Below, one piece after another: positions 1-8,433 of a DNA stretch of 64,000 nucleotides (position 1 is the first letter of the stretch; every line of letters starts with the position of its first letter). The notes under the pieces were generated by a model. It did not search any database. It had not been told where the DNA came from and worked only from the letters and a program-made list of their open reading frames with translations. A program made the position numbers and the translations under genes. The stretch comes from Pseudosulfitobacter pseudonitzschiae (lineage in GTDB: Bacteria; Pseudomonadota; Alphaproteobacteria; Rhodobacterales; Rhodobacteraceae). The stretch covers positions 1,116,001 through 1,180,000 of the forward strand of contig NZ_CP022415.1 in the NCBI RefSeq assembly GCF_002222635.1. Direction: 5' to 3'.

Positions 1-223
1 TGGCCCACAGGATGCGTGCAAGGGCCACGAAGAACACCGTGATCCCCAGCGTTTTGTGCAGCGAGAACAGCCGCGCCTTGGTCGCCAGTTGTTCTGCGGT
101 GTCATAGGCCATTGCGTTGGCAATCAGCCCCAGTGGGATCAGGGTGATGATCAGCAGGGCGATCAGCCAGTGAAAGGTTTTGGTCACGGTGCCATAGCGG
201 TCGTCGGCGTTGGTCAGTGGCAT
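1..223 (-). CDS. Cytochrome b561 family protein, N-terminal part (runs off window)
   Basis: The first 74 residues are visible, starting at the ATG at 221-223 on the minus strand; the rest lies beyond position 1. The reading shows a short polar start with YGTVTKTFHWL, a hydrophobic helix (about residues 20-38), and then RLFSLHKTLGITVFFVALARILW. The two histidines (His18 and His56) set at the edges of the first two helices fit the diheme b561 family, which acts as an inner-membrane b-type cytochrome moving electrons between the quinone pool and periplasmic partners. In many proteobacteria this domain is fused to or adjacent to a YceI protein; that cannot be seen here. It is transcribed away from fabD. 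Family assignment is good; exact role is unknown. Confidence 0.75.
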   Translation of the reverse strand, partial: MPLTNADDRYGTVTKTFHWLIALLIITLIPLGLIANAMAYDTAEQLATKARLFSLHKTLGITVFFVALARILWA

Positions 224-425
224 ATCTGTCTCCGAAGTGGACGGATGAAGGGTTTGCCCTGAGGCGGGCTTGATCGTTAATGTGACCTATTGGCATGTTT
301 TTGTAACTGCAAATAGTTGCACAGGCATCGTGCGGGAATTGGTGTGATTGGGTTCGTGCGGCTTGTGTGCGGCGCGCGAGGTCTCTAAACCGCGCAGAAC
401 GGCAAACGAGGGAGGGCAGCAGCCC
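224..425. other. Divergent intergenic region between cytochrome b561 gene and fabD
   Basis: About 200 bases with no convincing gene. It must carry the start signals for both the minus-strand b561 gene and the plus-strand fatty-acid genes. A strong purine-rich ribosome binding site (GGAGGG at about 410-415) sits just before the fabD ATG at 426. I could not assign a clear promoter. Confidence 0.4.
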
Positions 426-1355
426 ATGAGCATAGCATTTGTATTTCCCGGACAGGGCGCACAGACCATTGGCATGGGCCGCGATCTGGCCGAGGCCTAT
501 CCGGCAGCGCGGGCGGTTTTTGACGAGGTTGACGACGCTTTGGGCGAAAAGCTGAGCGACCTGATCTGGGAGGGCGATGTTGAAACGCTGACCCTGACGC
601 AGAATGCGCAGCCTGCGCTGATGGCCACGTCGCTGGCGGCGATGCGCGCGCTTGAGGTCGAGGGATACGGTATTGGCACGGCCTCATTCGTGGCAGGTCA
701 TTCGCTGGGCGAATATTCCGCTTTGGCGGCTGCCGGCGCCATTTCGGTGGCGGATACGGCGCGGTTGCTGCGGATTCGCGGTGCGGCGATGCAAGAGGCG
801 GTGCCGGTTGGCATGGGCGCAATGGCTGCTTTGCTGGGGCTGGATTTCGACACGGCAACCGAAGTGGCCGAAGAAGCGGCCGAGGGCGAGGTTTGTCAGG
901 CGGCAAATGACAACGATCCGGCGCAGGTTGTGGTGTCGGGTCACAAGGCCGCTGTCGAGCGGGCCATCGGGATCGCCAAGGCGAAGGGTGCCAAACGTGC
1001 GCTTTTGCTGCCGGTAAGTGCGCCTTTTCATTGTGCTTTGATGGAACCTGCGGCGCAAAAGATGGCCGAGGCATTGGACGCTGTCGAAATCAATGCGCCG
1101 GCGGTGCCGTTGGTTGCGAACGTGCGCGCCGAGGCCGTGGACAGCGCCAAGATTATCCGCGATCTGCTGGTGGAGCAGGTCACAGGATCTGTCCGCTGGC
1201 GGGAAAGTGTCATGTGGATGGCCGCACAGGGTGTGACCGAGATGTGGGAAATTGGCGCAGGCAAGGCGCTGAGCGGGATGATCCGCCGGATCGACCGTGA
1301 TGTCGCCACGCGCAACATTGGCGTGGCCGCTGATATTGCCGCACTCAAAGCGTAA
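426..1355 (+). CDS. fabD: Malonyl-CoA:ACP transacylase
   Basis: A 309-residue protein that transfers malonyl groups from CoA to acyl carrier protein, feeding fatty-acid elongation in the cytoplasm. The start at 426 is chosen because MSIAFVFPGQGAQ is the canonical N-terminus and a GGAGGG ribosome binding site precedes it. The catalytic serine is Ser93 in GHSLGEYSAL, and the catalytic histidine is His202 in SAPFHCALM. Full length for the family. It is followed after 21 bases by fabG, with acpP and fabF further on, so it belongs to a fatty-acid gene cluster. No anomalies seen. Confidence 0.97.
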   Translation: MSIAFVFPGQGAQTIGMGRDLAEAYPAARAVFDEVDDALGEKLSDLIWEGDVETLTLTQNAQPALMATSLAAMRALEVEGYGIGTASFVAGHSLGEYSALAAAGAISVADTARLLRIRGAAMQEAVPVGMGAMAALLGLDFDTATEVAEEAAEGEVCQAANDNDPAQVVVSGHKAAVERAIGIAKAKGAKRALLLPVSAPFHCALMEPAAQKMAEALDAVEINAPAVPLVANVRAEAVDSAKIIRDLLVEQVTGSVRWRESVMWMAAQGVTEMWEIGAGKALSGMIRRIDRDVATRNIGVAADIAALKA

Positions 1356-1376
1356 CTTGGTGAAGAGGAACAGTTT

Positions 1377-2111
1377 ATGGATTTGACGGATAAAACGGCG
1401 CTGGTCACCGGCGCATCGGGTGGCATCGGTGCCGAGATTGCACGGGTGCTGCATCGGGCAGGGGCCACTGTGGCGCTGTCTGGTACGCGGGTAGAGCCGT
1501 TGGAGGCACTGGCGGCTGAATTGGGCGACCGTGTGCATGTGTTGCCGTGCAACCTGAGCGACGCGGAGGCGGTTGACGCGCTGCCCAAGCAGGCCATCGA
1601 GGCGATGGGACGCGTTGATATTCTGGTCAACAACGCAGGTATTACCCGCGACAATCTGTTTATGCGGATGTCGGACGACGATTGGAACAGCGTTCTGGAC
1701 GTGAACCTGACTGCCACGATGAAACTGTGCCGTGGCGTTCTGCGCGGCATGATGAAGGCCCGTTGGGGCCGGATCATCAACATCAGTTCGATTGTGGGGG
1801 CAATTGGCAACCCCGGTCAGGCGAACTATGCGGCCAGCAAGGCAGGCATGATCGCCATGTCGAAAAGTCTGGCCTATGAGGTGGCCAGCCGTGGGATTAC
1901 AGTGAATGCTGTAGCGCCGGGATTTATTACCACCCCAATGACAGAAAAGTTGACAGATGACCAAAAAGCAGGGCTTTTGTCGCAAATTCCTGCCGGACGT
2001 ATGGGCGAGCCTTCGGAAATTGCGGCGGCCGTGGCCTATCTTGCCAGTGCTGAAGCAGGCTATGTCACAGGAACGACCTTGCACGTGAACGGCGGTATGG
2101 CCATGTTGTAG
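1377..2111 (+). CDS. fabG: 3-oxoacyl-ACP reductase
   Basis: A 244-residue short-chain dehydrogenase that reduces 3-oxoacyl-ACP with NADPH in each round of fatty-acid elongation. The nucleotide-binding TGASGGIG motif is at residues 11-18, the NNAG motif at about 85-88, and the catalytic triad Ser138, Tyr151 and Lys155 (YAASK) matches the numbering of well-studied FabG proteins. The C-terminus ends in the usual TLHVNGGMAM. It lies 21 bases after fabD and probably shares its transcript. Position between fabD and acpP distinguishes it from the many other SDR proteins. Confidence 0.97.
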   Translation: MDLTDKTALVTGASGGIGAEIARVLHRAGATVALSGTRVEPLEALAAELGDRVHVLPCNLSDAEAVDALPKQAIEAMGRVDILVNNAGITRDNLFMRMSDDDWNSVLDVNLTATMKLCRGVLRGMMKARWGRIINISSIVGAIGNPGQANYAASKAGMIAMSKSLAYEVASRGITVNAVAPGFITTPMTEKLTDDQKAGLLSQIPAGRMGEPSEIAAAVAYLASAEAGYVTGTTLHVNGGMAML

Positions 2112-2128
2112 GAGCCGCGCCAGAAGCC

Positions 2129-2156
2129 TTGCCATCTTTTCGGGATATGCTATAGG
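2129..2156 (+). promoter_or_regulatory. Candidate sigma-70-type promoter for acpP
   Basis: TTGCCA (2129-2134) is followed after 16 bases by TATAGG (2151-2156), inside the 182-base gap between fabG and acpP. A separate promoter for acpP is common because ACP is needed in large amounts. This is a pattern match by eye only. Confidence 0.35.
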
Positions 2157-2293
2157 CGGCGCAGATTTGAACCGGGGGCGCGGTGACGTGTCTTTGGAAT
2201 AGCCGCCCCTTGGGGGGCACGACCATGCCGCTCCAATAGGAACGGCACCACTGAAGGGTAAGATATTTACCCGCTTGGAATGAGGACTTGGAA

Positions 2294-2527
2294 ATGAGCG
2301 ACGTCGCAGACCGCGTTAAAAAGATCGTTGTAGAGCACCTGGGTGTTGAAGAAGACAAAGTTGTCGAGAACGCGTCGTTCATCGATGATCTGGGCGCTGA
2401 CAGCCTCGACACTGTCGAGCTGGTGATGGCGTTCGAAGAAGAATTCGGCATCGAGATCCCCGACGACGCGGCGGAAACGATCCAGACGTTCGGTGATGCG
2501 GTTAAATTCATCTCTGAAGCGACCTAA
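2294..2527 (+). CDS. acpP: Acyl carrier protein
   Basis: A 77-residue acidic protein that carries growing acyl chains on a 4'-phosphopantetheine arm. The attachment serine is Ser37 in the signature [10 protein letters not shown]. The start [10 protein letters not shown] at 2294 is preferred over an in-frame TTG six bases earlier because a GAGG ribosome binding site lies at 2282-2285 with 8-base spacing. It sits between fabG and (after an inserted GNAT gene) fabF, and a strong terminator follows within 25 bases, so it is probably expressed as its own abundant short transcript. Confidence 0.97.
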   Translation: MSDVADRVKKIVVEHLGVEEDKVVENASFIDDLGADSLDTVELVMAFEEEFGIEIPDDAAETIQTFGDAVKFISEAT

Positions 2528-2551
2528 GTCCAAACGCTTTCGGGCGATCGA

Positions 2552-2588
2552 AACGGCGTCTTTCCATGCGGAAAGGCGCCGTTTTTTT
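2552..2588 (+). terminator. Rho-independent terminator after acpP
   Basis: A 13-base-pair inverted repeat (AACGGCGTCTTTCC paired with GGAAAGGCGCCGTT, one G-T pair) closes a tetra- to hexa-base loop and runs into seven T residues, 25 bases after the acpP stop codon. Confidence 0.9.
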
Positions 2589-2702
2589 GATTTTGGGGCA
2601 AAACTGTATTGCATGCGTCCGTGTGCGGGGACACTGTTGGCGCAGAGCCTTGGAGAACAAGAGGCCAAAGCAGGAACCTAAAGCAATGCCCCCAACATTC
2701 TA

Positions 2703-3233
2703 ATGTCGCGCGTCATCCCCACCATCAACACCAAAGGATTGACGTTACGTGCGCTGAGGCCCGATGATTTTGACCGCTATGCGGCGATCTGGGCGATGGC
2801 GGACGTGGTGCAATATACCGGCGGCGTGCCGTGGAGCCGCAGTCGGGCGTGGGATTCGTTTTTGCGCAATGCGGGGCATTGGCAGATGACGGGCTTTGGC
2901 CAATGGGCGATCGAGGCGCAGGGCACCAAGTCGCTGGTGGGGCAGACCGGTTTTTTCTATGGCGTGCGTGGGCTTGGTACAGATTTTGATGCCTATCCCG
3001 AAGCCGCTTGGGTGTTGTCACCGGATTTTCAGGGGCGCGGTTTGGGACGGCAGGCGGCACAGGCAGCGCATGACTGGTTTGACCGCGTGGTCACCGGACC
3101 GCTGGTGTGCCGGATCAACCCCGATAACGCCGTGTCGCTGCGTCTGGCTGAGGCGTTGGGGTACAAACCGCTGCGCCGGACTGAGGAAGATGGCATGCCC
3201 GTAGATTTGATGATACGCAGATCGCCGCCATAA
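2703..3233 (+). CDS. GNAT-family N-acetyltransferase
   Basis: A 176-residue protein with the RimJ/RimL-type GNAT fold. It shows the early LTLRALRPDDFDRYAAIW segment, the central EAAWVLSPDFQGRGLGRQAAQAA acetyl-CoA-binding loop (split here; RGLGRQA is the key part), and a C-terminal NPDNAVSLRLAEALGY segment. The acceptor molecule cannot be read from the sequence; relatives modify ribosomal protein N-termini, antibiotics or small amines. It stands between acpP (after its terminator) and fabF on the same strand, but nothing ties it to lipid synthesis. Confidence 0.88.
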   Translation: MSRVIPTINTKGLTLRALRPDDFDRYAAIWAMADVVQYTGGVPWSRSRAWDSFLRNAGHWQMTGFGQWAIEAQGTKSLVGQTGFFYGVRGLGTDFDAYPEAAWVLSPDFQGRGLGRQAAQAAHDWFDRVVTGPLVCRINPDNAVSLRLAEALGYKPLRRTEEDGMPVDLMIRRSPP

Positions 3234-3373
3234 TGGGCAGTGCATGACGGCGAAAATCGGCCAACATCGCGGCTGGATGCTGTGCAGCTAGGTCGCTGGT
3301 GACGTCGCGCGGGACTTGAACACGCGGGCTTTGACGGGCTATGAGCGTCAAAACGAGACAAAGGGGCATATCA

Positions 3374-4636
3374 ATGCGCAGAGTTGTTGTGACAGGCTTG
3401 GGGCTGGTGACGCCATTGGCCGATGGGGTCGAGGCCACGTGGAGCCGTATTTTGGACGGTCAGTCGGGCGCGGGTCCGATCACCGGATTTGACACCGAAG
3501 GATTGGTCACGACCTATGCGTGCGAAGTGCCTTTGGGTGATGGCAGCAATGATACGTTCAACGCCGATACCTATATGGAACCCAAAGAGCAGCGTAAGGT
3601 CGATACCTTTATTCTGTTTGGCATGGCTGCTGCCCAGCAAGCTGTAGAGGATTCCGGCTGGACCCCGCAGAGCGACGAAGATTTCGAGCGCACCGGCGTT
3701 TTGATCGGGTCGGGTATCGGCGGGTTGAACAGCATCGCCAACACCGCCGTGATGATGGAAGAAAAGGGCCCGCGCCGCGTCAGCCCGTTCTTTGTGCCCG
3801 GTGCGTTGATCAACCTGATCAGCGGTCAGGTCAGCATCCGCTATGGCTATAAAGGGCCGAACCATTCGGTGGTGACGGCCTGTTCGACGGGCGCACATGC
3901 GATTGGTGATGCCAGCCGTCTGATCCAGCACGGCGATGCGGATGTGATGGTCGCAGGTGGGGCCGAGGCGGCAATCTGCAAGATCGGTATTGCGGGCTTT
4001 AACGCGTGCAAGGCGCTGTCGACCAAATATGCGGATGATCCAAAAAAGGCGAGCCGCCCCTATGACGTGGATCGCGACGGTTTCGTGATGGGCGAGGGTG
4101 CGGGTATTGTGGTGTTGGAAGAGTACGAGCACGCCAAGGCGCGCGGTGCGAAGATTTACGCTGAAGTGAAGGGCTATGGCCTGTCGGGCGACGCCTATCA
4201 CATTACTGCACCGTCGGAGTCGGGTGAAGGTGGCGAGCGTGCGATGCGCGCGGCGTTGCGCAATGCGGGCTTGCAGCCCTCGGATATTGATTACATCAAC
4301 GCCCACGGCACCAGCACGATGGCAGACACCATTGAATTGGGTGCGGTTGAGCGGATGCTGGGCGATCATGCGGGCAAGGTCACCATGTCGTCGACCAAAT
4401 CGGCGACCGGCCACCTGTTGGGGGCCGCTGGCGCGATCGAGGCGATCTTTGGTATTCTGGCGATCCGCGATCAGGTTTGCCCGCCGACGATCAATCTGGA
4501 AAATCCGGCGGTTGAGACGGCTGTGGATCTGGCGCCCAATGCCAAGCGTGCGCGTGAGGTGAATGTGGTTTTGTCGAACTCCTTTGGCTTTGGCGGGACC
4601 AATGCGTCGGTGATCTTTGCAAAGGTTGACAGTTGA
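3374..4636 (+). CDS. fabF: 3-oxoacyl-ACP synthase II
   Basis: A 420-residue condensing enzyme that extends acyl-ACP with malonyl-ACP in fatty-acid elongation. The catalytic cysteine is Cys170 in VVTACSTGAHAIG, and the two catalytic histidines are in NAHGTSTMADTIE and SATGHLLGAAGA. The C-terminus NSFGFGGTNAS is typical. The start at 3374 (MRRVVVTGLGLVTPL) is the family N-terminus. Its stop codon overlaps the ATG of mltG by one base, so the two are probably translated together. Spatially it closes the fab cluster. Confidence 0.97.
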   Translation: MRRVVVTGLGLVTPLADGVEATWSRILDGQSGAGPITGFDTEGLVTTYACEVPLGDGSNDTFNADTYMEPKEQRKVDTFILFGMAAAQQAVEDSGWTPQSDEDFERTGVLIGSGIGGLNSIANTAVMMEEKGPRRVSPFFVPGALINLISGQVSIRYGYKGPNHSVVTACSTGAHAIGDASRLIQHGDADVMVAGGAEAAICKIGIAGFNACKALSTKYADDPKKASRPYDVDRDGFVMGEGAGIVVLEEYEHAKARGAKIYAEVKGYGLSGDAYHITAPSESGEGGERAMRAALRNAGLQPSDIDYINAHGTSTMADTIELGAVERMLGDHAGKVTMSSTKSATGHLLGAAGAIEAIFGILAIRDQVCPPTINLENPAVETAVDLAPNAKRAREVNVVLSNSFGFGGTNASVIFAKVDS

Positions 4637-5796
4637 TGTGGCGTCATATCGCCTCGAATGCGCTGACGTTTATTTTGCTGGCATTGTTCCTGCTGGGCGG
4701 TGTGATCCTGTGGGGCAAGGGGCAGTACGAGGCGCAAGGGCCGCTGACTGAAGCAGTATGTGTGGAAGTGCCGCGCGGGTCGAATTTCGATCGGGTTAGT
4801 AAGAACCTTGTAGATCAGGGCGCTGTGTCTAGCGGTCCTATTCTTCGCATCGGCGCTGACTATGCTGCGAAAACAGATGATCTGAAATTTGGCAGCTATC
4901 TGGTCGAACCAGGGGCTTCAATGGAAGAGATTGTCGATGCGCTTACCCGTGGCGGGGCCAGTACTTGCGGCACCGAAGTGGTGTACCGCGTCGGTGTGAA
5001 CCGCGTGTCGGTTCAGGTGCGCGAGTTGGACCCTGCGACCAGCAAGTTCGTCGAGCGGGCCGAGTTCGATCAGGGCAGTGAAGAAGCGCCCGAGATTTAC
5101 TCCGAAGTGAAAGCCAAGCCCGACACACGGTTCCGCGTGGCTGTGGCCGAGGGTGTGACAAGCTGGCAAGTGACCGAAGCGCTGCGCGCTATGGATGTTC
5201 TGGATGGCGAAGTGCCGCAGGTGCCGGCCGAGGGTGCCTTGGCCCCCGACAGCTATGAGGTGCGTCCGGGTGACGACCGCGCTGCCATTCTGGCGCGTAT
5301 GGAAGCCGCCCAAGAGGTGCTGGTTGCGGCAGCTTGGGAAGGGCGCGACGAAGATTTGCCTGTCAGTACGCCCGAGGAGTTGCTTATTCTGGCGTCGATC
5401 ATCGAGAAGGAAACCGGTGTGGCCGAAGAGCGCCGTCAGGTGGCCAGCGTGTTCGTCAACCGTCTGAACCAAGGGATGCGTTTGCAGACCGACCCCACAG
5501 TGATCTATGGCATCACCAAGGGCGAAGGCGTGTTGGGCCGTGGTCTGCGCCAGTCGGAACTGCGCGGGGCGACGCCGTGGAACACCTATGTGATCGAAGG
5601 GTTGCCACCGACGCCCATCGCCAACCCCGGACGGGCAAGTCTGGAAGCGGCGGCGCGGCCCGACAGCACCGATTTTGTGTTCTTCGTGGCCGATGGCACG
5701 GGCGGACATGCCTTTGCCACCACGTTGGAAGAACACAACCGAAACGTGGCGAAATGGCGTGAAATCGAGGCGCAGCAGCCCGTGCAAGACAACTGA
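4636..5796 (+). CDS. mltG: Endolytic murein transglycosylase
   Basis: A 386-residue inner-membrane enzyme of the YceG family that cleaves nascent glycan strands and so sets their length. One transmembrane helix is seen at about residues 8-27, followed by a periplasmic region with a LysM-like part and the YceG domain. Conserved signatures are SIIEKETG (catalytic Glu257), FVNRLNQGMRLQTDPTVIYG, and TPWNTYVIEGLPPTPIANPG. The ATG overlaps the fabF stop codon. Linkage of fabF to mltG (often through pabC/pabB genes elsewhere) is common in proteobacteria. It is followed by the GTA cluster. Confidence 0.95.
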   Translation: MWRHIASNALTFILLALFLLGGVILWGKGQYEAQGPLTEAVCVEVPRGSNFDRVSKNLVDQGAVSSGPILRIGADYAAKTDDLKFGSYLVEPGASMEEIVDALTRGGASTCGTEVVYRVGVNRVSVQVRELDPATSKFVERAEFDQGSEEAPEIYSEVKAKPDTRFRVAVAEGVTSWQVTEALRAMDVLDGEVPQVPAEGALAPDSYEVRPGDDRAAILARMEAAQEVLVAAAWEGRDEDLPVSTPEELLILASIIEKETGVAEERRQVASVFVNRLNQGMRLQTDPTVIYGITKGEGVLGRGLRQSELRGATPWNTYVIEGLPPTPIANPGRASLEAAARPDSTDFVFFVADGTGGHAFATTLEEHNRNVAKWREIEAQQPVQDN

Positions 5797-6010
5797 CCGG
5801 ACCGCCCAATCGTTAAGTTTTCGTAATGATAACGGACGGTTGGGCGGCGGTGCGCGGTCAGTCAGGCTTGACTTTGCGAACGGTCTGATGTAGACATTGT
5901 GACATGCTGGAAGACATGGGCAAGCGGCCGCAAGGGTAACCTTGTTGGCCGTTTTTTCGTGTTTCACTCGTGCGGGGGGCCAAAAACCCAAGAGAGGTGA
6001 ACGACCAGTT

Positions 6011-6352
6011 ATGATCATCATAACCCCAGACGCGGACGCCGAGCAAATACAACAGGCACTGGACACGGTTTACCGTGAGCTTGGCGAACTGAGAGAGCAG
6101 CTCGTTTTCTTGAAAGAGGAGGCGCGGAACGGGGGGGATGCGGACACCAAAGATGTAAAGGCGACGGTTGCTTCGCTGCGATCGTCGCTGGAAACCTGTA
6201 TGAAACTGGAGACACAAGTTGCAGAATGTCGACGTAAACAATCACATATTGCCCAAGGCGGCTATGCACTCGATCTTGATGCCGCACGGGCTGAGGTCGG
6301 GTGCCGACTTAATCGCTTGCGCGACTGTTCGGGAACAAGAGAAGTTTCTTGA
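6011..6352 (+). CDS. GTA g1, small terminase-like protein
   Basis: A 113-residue, largely helical, charged protein at the start of the GTA cluster. In the R. capsulatus GTA the g1 product acts as the small terminase subunit that helps the large subunit load DNA. The start at 6011 (MIIITPDADAEQIQQAL) follows an AGAGAGGTGA-type ribosome binding site; an in-frame upstream ATG at 5942 looks like leader. Residues 10-90 are predicted coiled coil (heptads such as YRELGELREQLVFLKEE). The C-terminus YALDLDAARAEVGCRLNRLR is the most recognisable part. It overlaps the beginning of the g2 remnant by 74 bases. Assignment is from position plus this C-terminal similarity. Confidence 0.75.
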   Translation: MIIITPDADAEQIQQALDTVYRELGELREQLVFLKEEARNGGDADTKDVKATVASLRSSLETCMKLETQVAECRRKQSHIAQGGYALDLDAARAEVGCRLNRLRDCSGTREVS

Positions 6353-6881
6353 GGATATCGGGGAGGGAGGGCTTTGTGCCCTCCCTTTTTTGTTCGAATT
6401 CTGGGCGATGCCGCACCAGTTGCCGCCCGAAGGCGACTGGCGGGCGTGGGTCGTTCTGGGTGGGCGCGGTGCGGGCAAGACCCGTGCAGGGGCCGAGTGG
6501 GTGCGCAGCAAGGTGGAAGGTGCGCGGCCCTTTGACAATGGTGCGTGCAGCCGCGTGGCATTGGTGGGCGAGACGCAGGATCAGGTGCGCGAGGTGATGA
6601 TCTTTGGGGACAGCGGGATCATGGCCTGTTCGCCGCCCGACCGTCGGCCCAAGTGGATTGCCACGCGCAACCGGCTGGAGTGGCCCAATGGTGCGGTGGC
6701 CAGGGGCCAGCGGCTTTTGATGGAACTGGAGCTTTGGGAGGTGTCGCTGGTGACGTTCCCGATGCTCCCCAATGCGGGTGTGGCGGGCAAGGCGGGCGAT
6801 CTGGTGCCTGAGGAGACTGCAGCATTGCGCGGAATCGCGGCGGCCATTGATGGCGCGCGTACGAGGCTGATGCGCACGTAA
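6279..6881 (+). pseudogene. In-frame fusion of large terminase N-terminus (g2) to prohead protease C-terminus (g4)
   Basis: An open frame of 200 codons made of two unrelated parts. Residues 1-141 match the start of a GTA large terminase: LFEFWAMPHQLPPEGDWRAW, the Walker A loop GGRGAGKT (residues 61-68), and GDSGIMACSPPDRRPKW up to WPNGAVA. Residues 142-200 (LLMELELWEVSLVTFPMLPNAGV and on) match the tail of an HK97-type prohead protease. The junction is at about base 6700. Terminase Walker B, the nuclease domain, the whole portal gene and the protease active site are missing. The frame is kept across the junction, but the product has neither complete domain, so I call it a pseudogene. A short protein may still be made. 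Confidence 0.9.
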
Positions 6882-6924
6882 GTCGCGTCTGAACTGCAAT
6901 CAATCAAGGACATGCGGATGTTGC

Positions 6925-7263
6925 ATGAAGATGCCACGTCTGAGCCGCAAGCTGAGTCTGGAAACACCTGTGCGAATCGCGGACGGGGCGGGTGGCTATG
7001 CGCAGAATTGGGAAGTTCTGGGCGTGCTGTGGGCGCAGGTGTTGCCGCGCACGGGCCGCGAGACTGCGTCCGGGCCTGCGGCGGTGTCGCATGTTTCCTT
7101 TCGGATCATCGTGCGTGGTGCGCCCGAAGGGTATCCGGAACGGCCCACCGCCAAGCAGCGGTTTCGAGACGGCAACCGGGTGTTTCGCATCACGGCTGTG
7201 GCAGAGCATGACGCCGAAGGCCGCTATCTGACCTGTTTCGCGAACGAAGAGGTGGCGACATGA
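6925..7263 (+). CDS. GTA g7, head-tail closure/adaptor protein
   Basis: A 112-residue protein of the phage head-tail joining type (HK97 gp10-like family). Visible features are the start ending in LSLETPVRIADGAGGYAQNW, a central FRIIVRGAPEGYPERPTAKQRF and the closing GRYLTCFANEEV, all typical of GTA g7. In the particle it seals the portal/adaptor stack and joins it to the tail terminator. Either the ATG at 6925 or that at 6931 could start it. The stop overlaps the g8 ATG by four bases. It follows the 43-base remnant where g5 and g6 would normally lie, so its head-side partners are gone. Confidence 0.85.
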   Translation: MKMPRLSRKLSLETPVRIADGAGGYAQNWEVLGVLWAQVLPRTGRETASGPAAVSHVSFRIIVRGAPEGYPERPTAKQRFRDGNRVFRITAVAEHDAEGRYLTCFANEEVAT

Positions 7264-7670
7264 GCTATGGCGTATCCGCAGCGCTGCAAAGCGCGATTTA
7301 TAATGCTTTGACGGCGGCCGTTGCTGTGACTGATCTGGTGGGCGCAGACATTTATGACGCGATGCCCACAGGTACAGTTCCACCGCTTTACGTCAGTATC
7401 GGTGCCGAAACCGTGCGTGCGGCCAATGACAAGACCGGTAGCGGGGCCGTGCATGATGTGCGGATCGCGGTTGTCACGGATGTGCAGGGTTTTGCCGCAG
7501 CCAAGGCTGTGGCGGCTGCGATCAGTGACACCTTGCACGATGCCGACCTGACGTTGGCGCGGGGGCGGCTGATTTACCTGAATTTCGACCGTGCGGTGGC
7601 CGACCGCAGTGATGCGGGAGCGGGGCGGACGATTGTCCTGCGGTTCAAGGCGCGTGTCGAAGACGATTAA
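7260..7670 (+). CDS. GTA g8, tail terminator protein (DUF3168)
   Basis: A 136-residue protein of the DUF3168 family, the tail completion protein forming the last ring of the tail where it meets the head. The N-terminal pattern of a small helix (ALQSAIYNALTAA) and the sentence-like DAMPTGTVPPLYVSIG, then AVHDVRIAVVTD and the end IVLRFKARVEDD are standard for GTA g8. The ATG overlaps the stop of g7 (ATGA) so translation is probably coupled. Full length and intact. Confidence 0.88.
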   Translation: MSYGVSAALQSAIYNALTAAVAVTDLVGADIYDAMPTGTVPPLYVSIGAETVRAANDKTGSGAVHDVRIAVVTDVQGFAAAKAVAAAISDTLHDADLTLARGRLIYLNFDRAVADRSDAGAGRTIVLRFKARVEDD

Positions 7671-7695
7671 CCTTTTGCCCTGATTGGAGAATTTC

Positions 7696-8109
7696 ATGGC
7701 TGCTCAGAACGGAAAAGACCTGTTGGTCAAGGTGGATATGACGTCGGATGGTCAGTTCGAGACCATTGCGGGCCTGCGCGCCACGCGCGTCAGTTTTAAT
7801 GCCGAGACGGTGGATGTCACCAGCTTGGAAAGCCAAGGCGGCTGGCGCGAGTTGCTGGCGGGTGCCGGAGTGCGGTCGTGCAGCATCAGCGGTGCGGGCG
7901 TGTTCAAGGACGAAGGCACGGACGAGCGCGCGAGGCAGTTGTTTTTTGATGGCGAGGTGCCGGATTTCCAGATCATCATTCCCGATTTCGGGGTGATCGA
8001 AGGGCGGTTCCTGGTGACGGCTATCGAATACGCGGGCAGCCACAATGGCGAGGCGACTTACGAGATGTCGCTGGCGTCGGCGGGTCTGCTGACCTTTGTG
8101 GCACTGTGA
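7696..8109 (+). CDS. GTA g9, major tail tube protein
   Basis: A 137-residue major tail protein of the TP901-1 type, which polymerises as hexameric rings to make the tail tube. Start chosen at 7696 (MAAQNGKDLLVKVD), with a GGAG ribosome binding site at about 7685-7688. Signatures are ATRVSFNAETVDVTSLESQGGWRELL (conserved DVTSL) and the C-terminal ATYEMSLASAGLLTF. It lies 25 bases after g8, the only clear gap in the tail run, consistent with a separate strong start for an abundant product. Intact and full length. Confidence 0.92.
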   Translation: MAAQNGKDLLVKVDMTSDGQFETIAGLRATRVSFNAETVDVTSLESQGGWRELLAGAGVRSCSISGAGVFKDEGTDERARQLFFDGEVPDFQIIIPDFGVIEGRFLVTAIEYAGSHNGEATYEMSLASAGLLTFVAL

Positions 8110-8115
8110 TCCGAG

Positions 8116-8433
8116 ATGGCCAATCCGTGGAGGGGAGATGTGGCGCTGATCGTCAATGGTCAGCGGCATGTGATGCGCCTGACCCTTGGCGCGCTTGCGT
8201 CGCTTGAGGCGACGCTGGAGACCGGATCGCTGGTGGGTCTGGTCGAGCGGTTCGAGAGCGGGGCGTTTTCGACGCGCGATGTTCTGGTGCTGCTGGGGGC
8301 AGGGCTGGAAGGCGGTGGGTGTGACCTGTCGCCTGCCACTTTGGCGCAGGCCGAGATCGAAGGCGGGCCGATGGCTGCGGCGCGGGCTGCGGCGGAGTTG
8401 TTGGCGCGGGCCTTTGTGGTGCCCGAGGCATGA
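8116..8433 (+). CDS. GTA g10, tail assembly chaperone
   Basis: A 105-residue protein of the gene transfer agent TAC family (tail assembly chaperone). It begins MANPWRGDVALIVNG, then RLTLGALASLEATLETGSLVGLVERF, the best-known signature, and ends in a helix rich in alanine. Chaperones of this class bind the tape measure and guide tail tube assembly. It follows g9 by six bases and overlaps the next gene by four. Intact. Confidence 0.88.
   Translation: MANPWRGDVALIVNGQRHVMRLTLGALASLEATLETGSLVGLVERFESGAFSTRDVLVLLGAGLEGGGCDLSPATLAQAEIEGGPMAAARAAAELLARAFVVPEA

Noticed and set aside
684-2135. Long open frame of 483 codons on the minus strand across fabD and fabG
   Set aside because: It mirrors fabD/fabG on the other strand. 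High-GC genes leave such frames open; its protein is rich in His, Arg and Gln and has no known domain.
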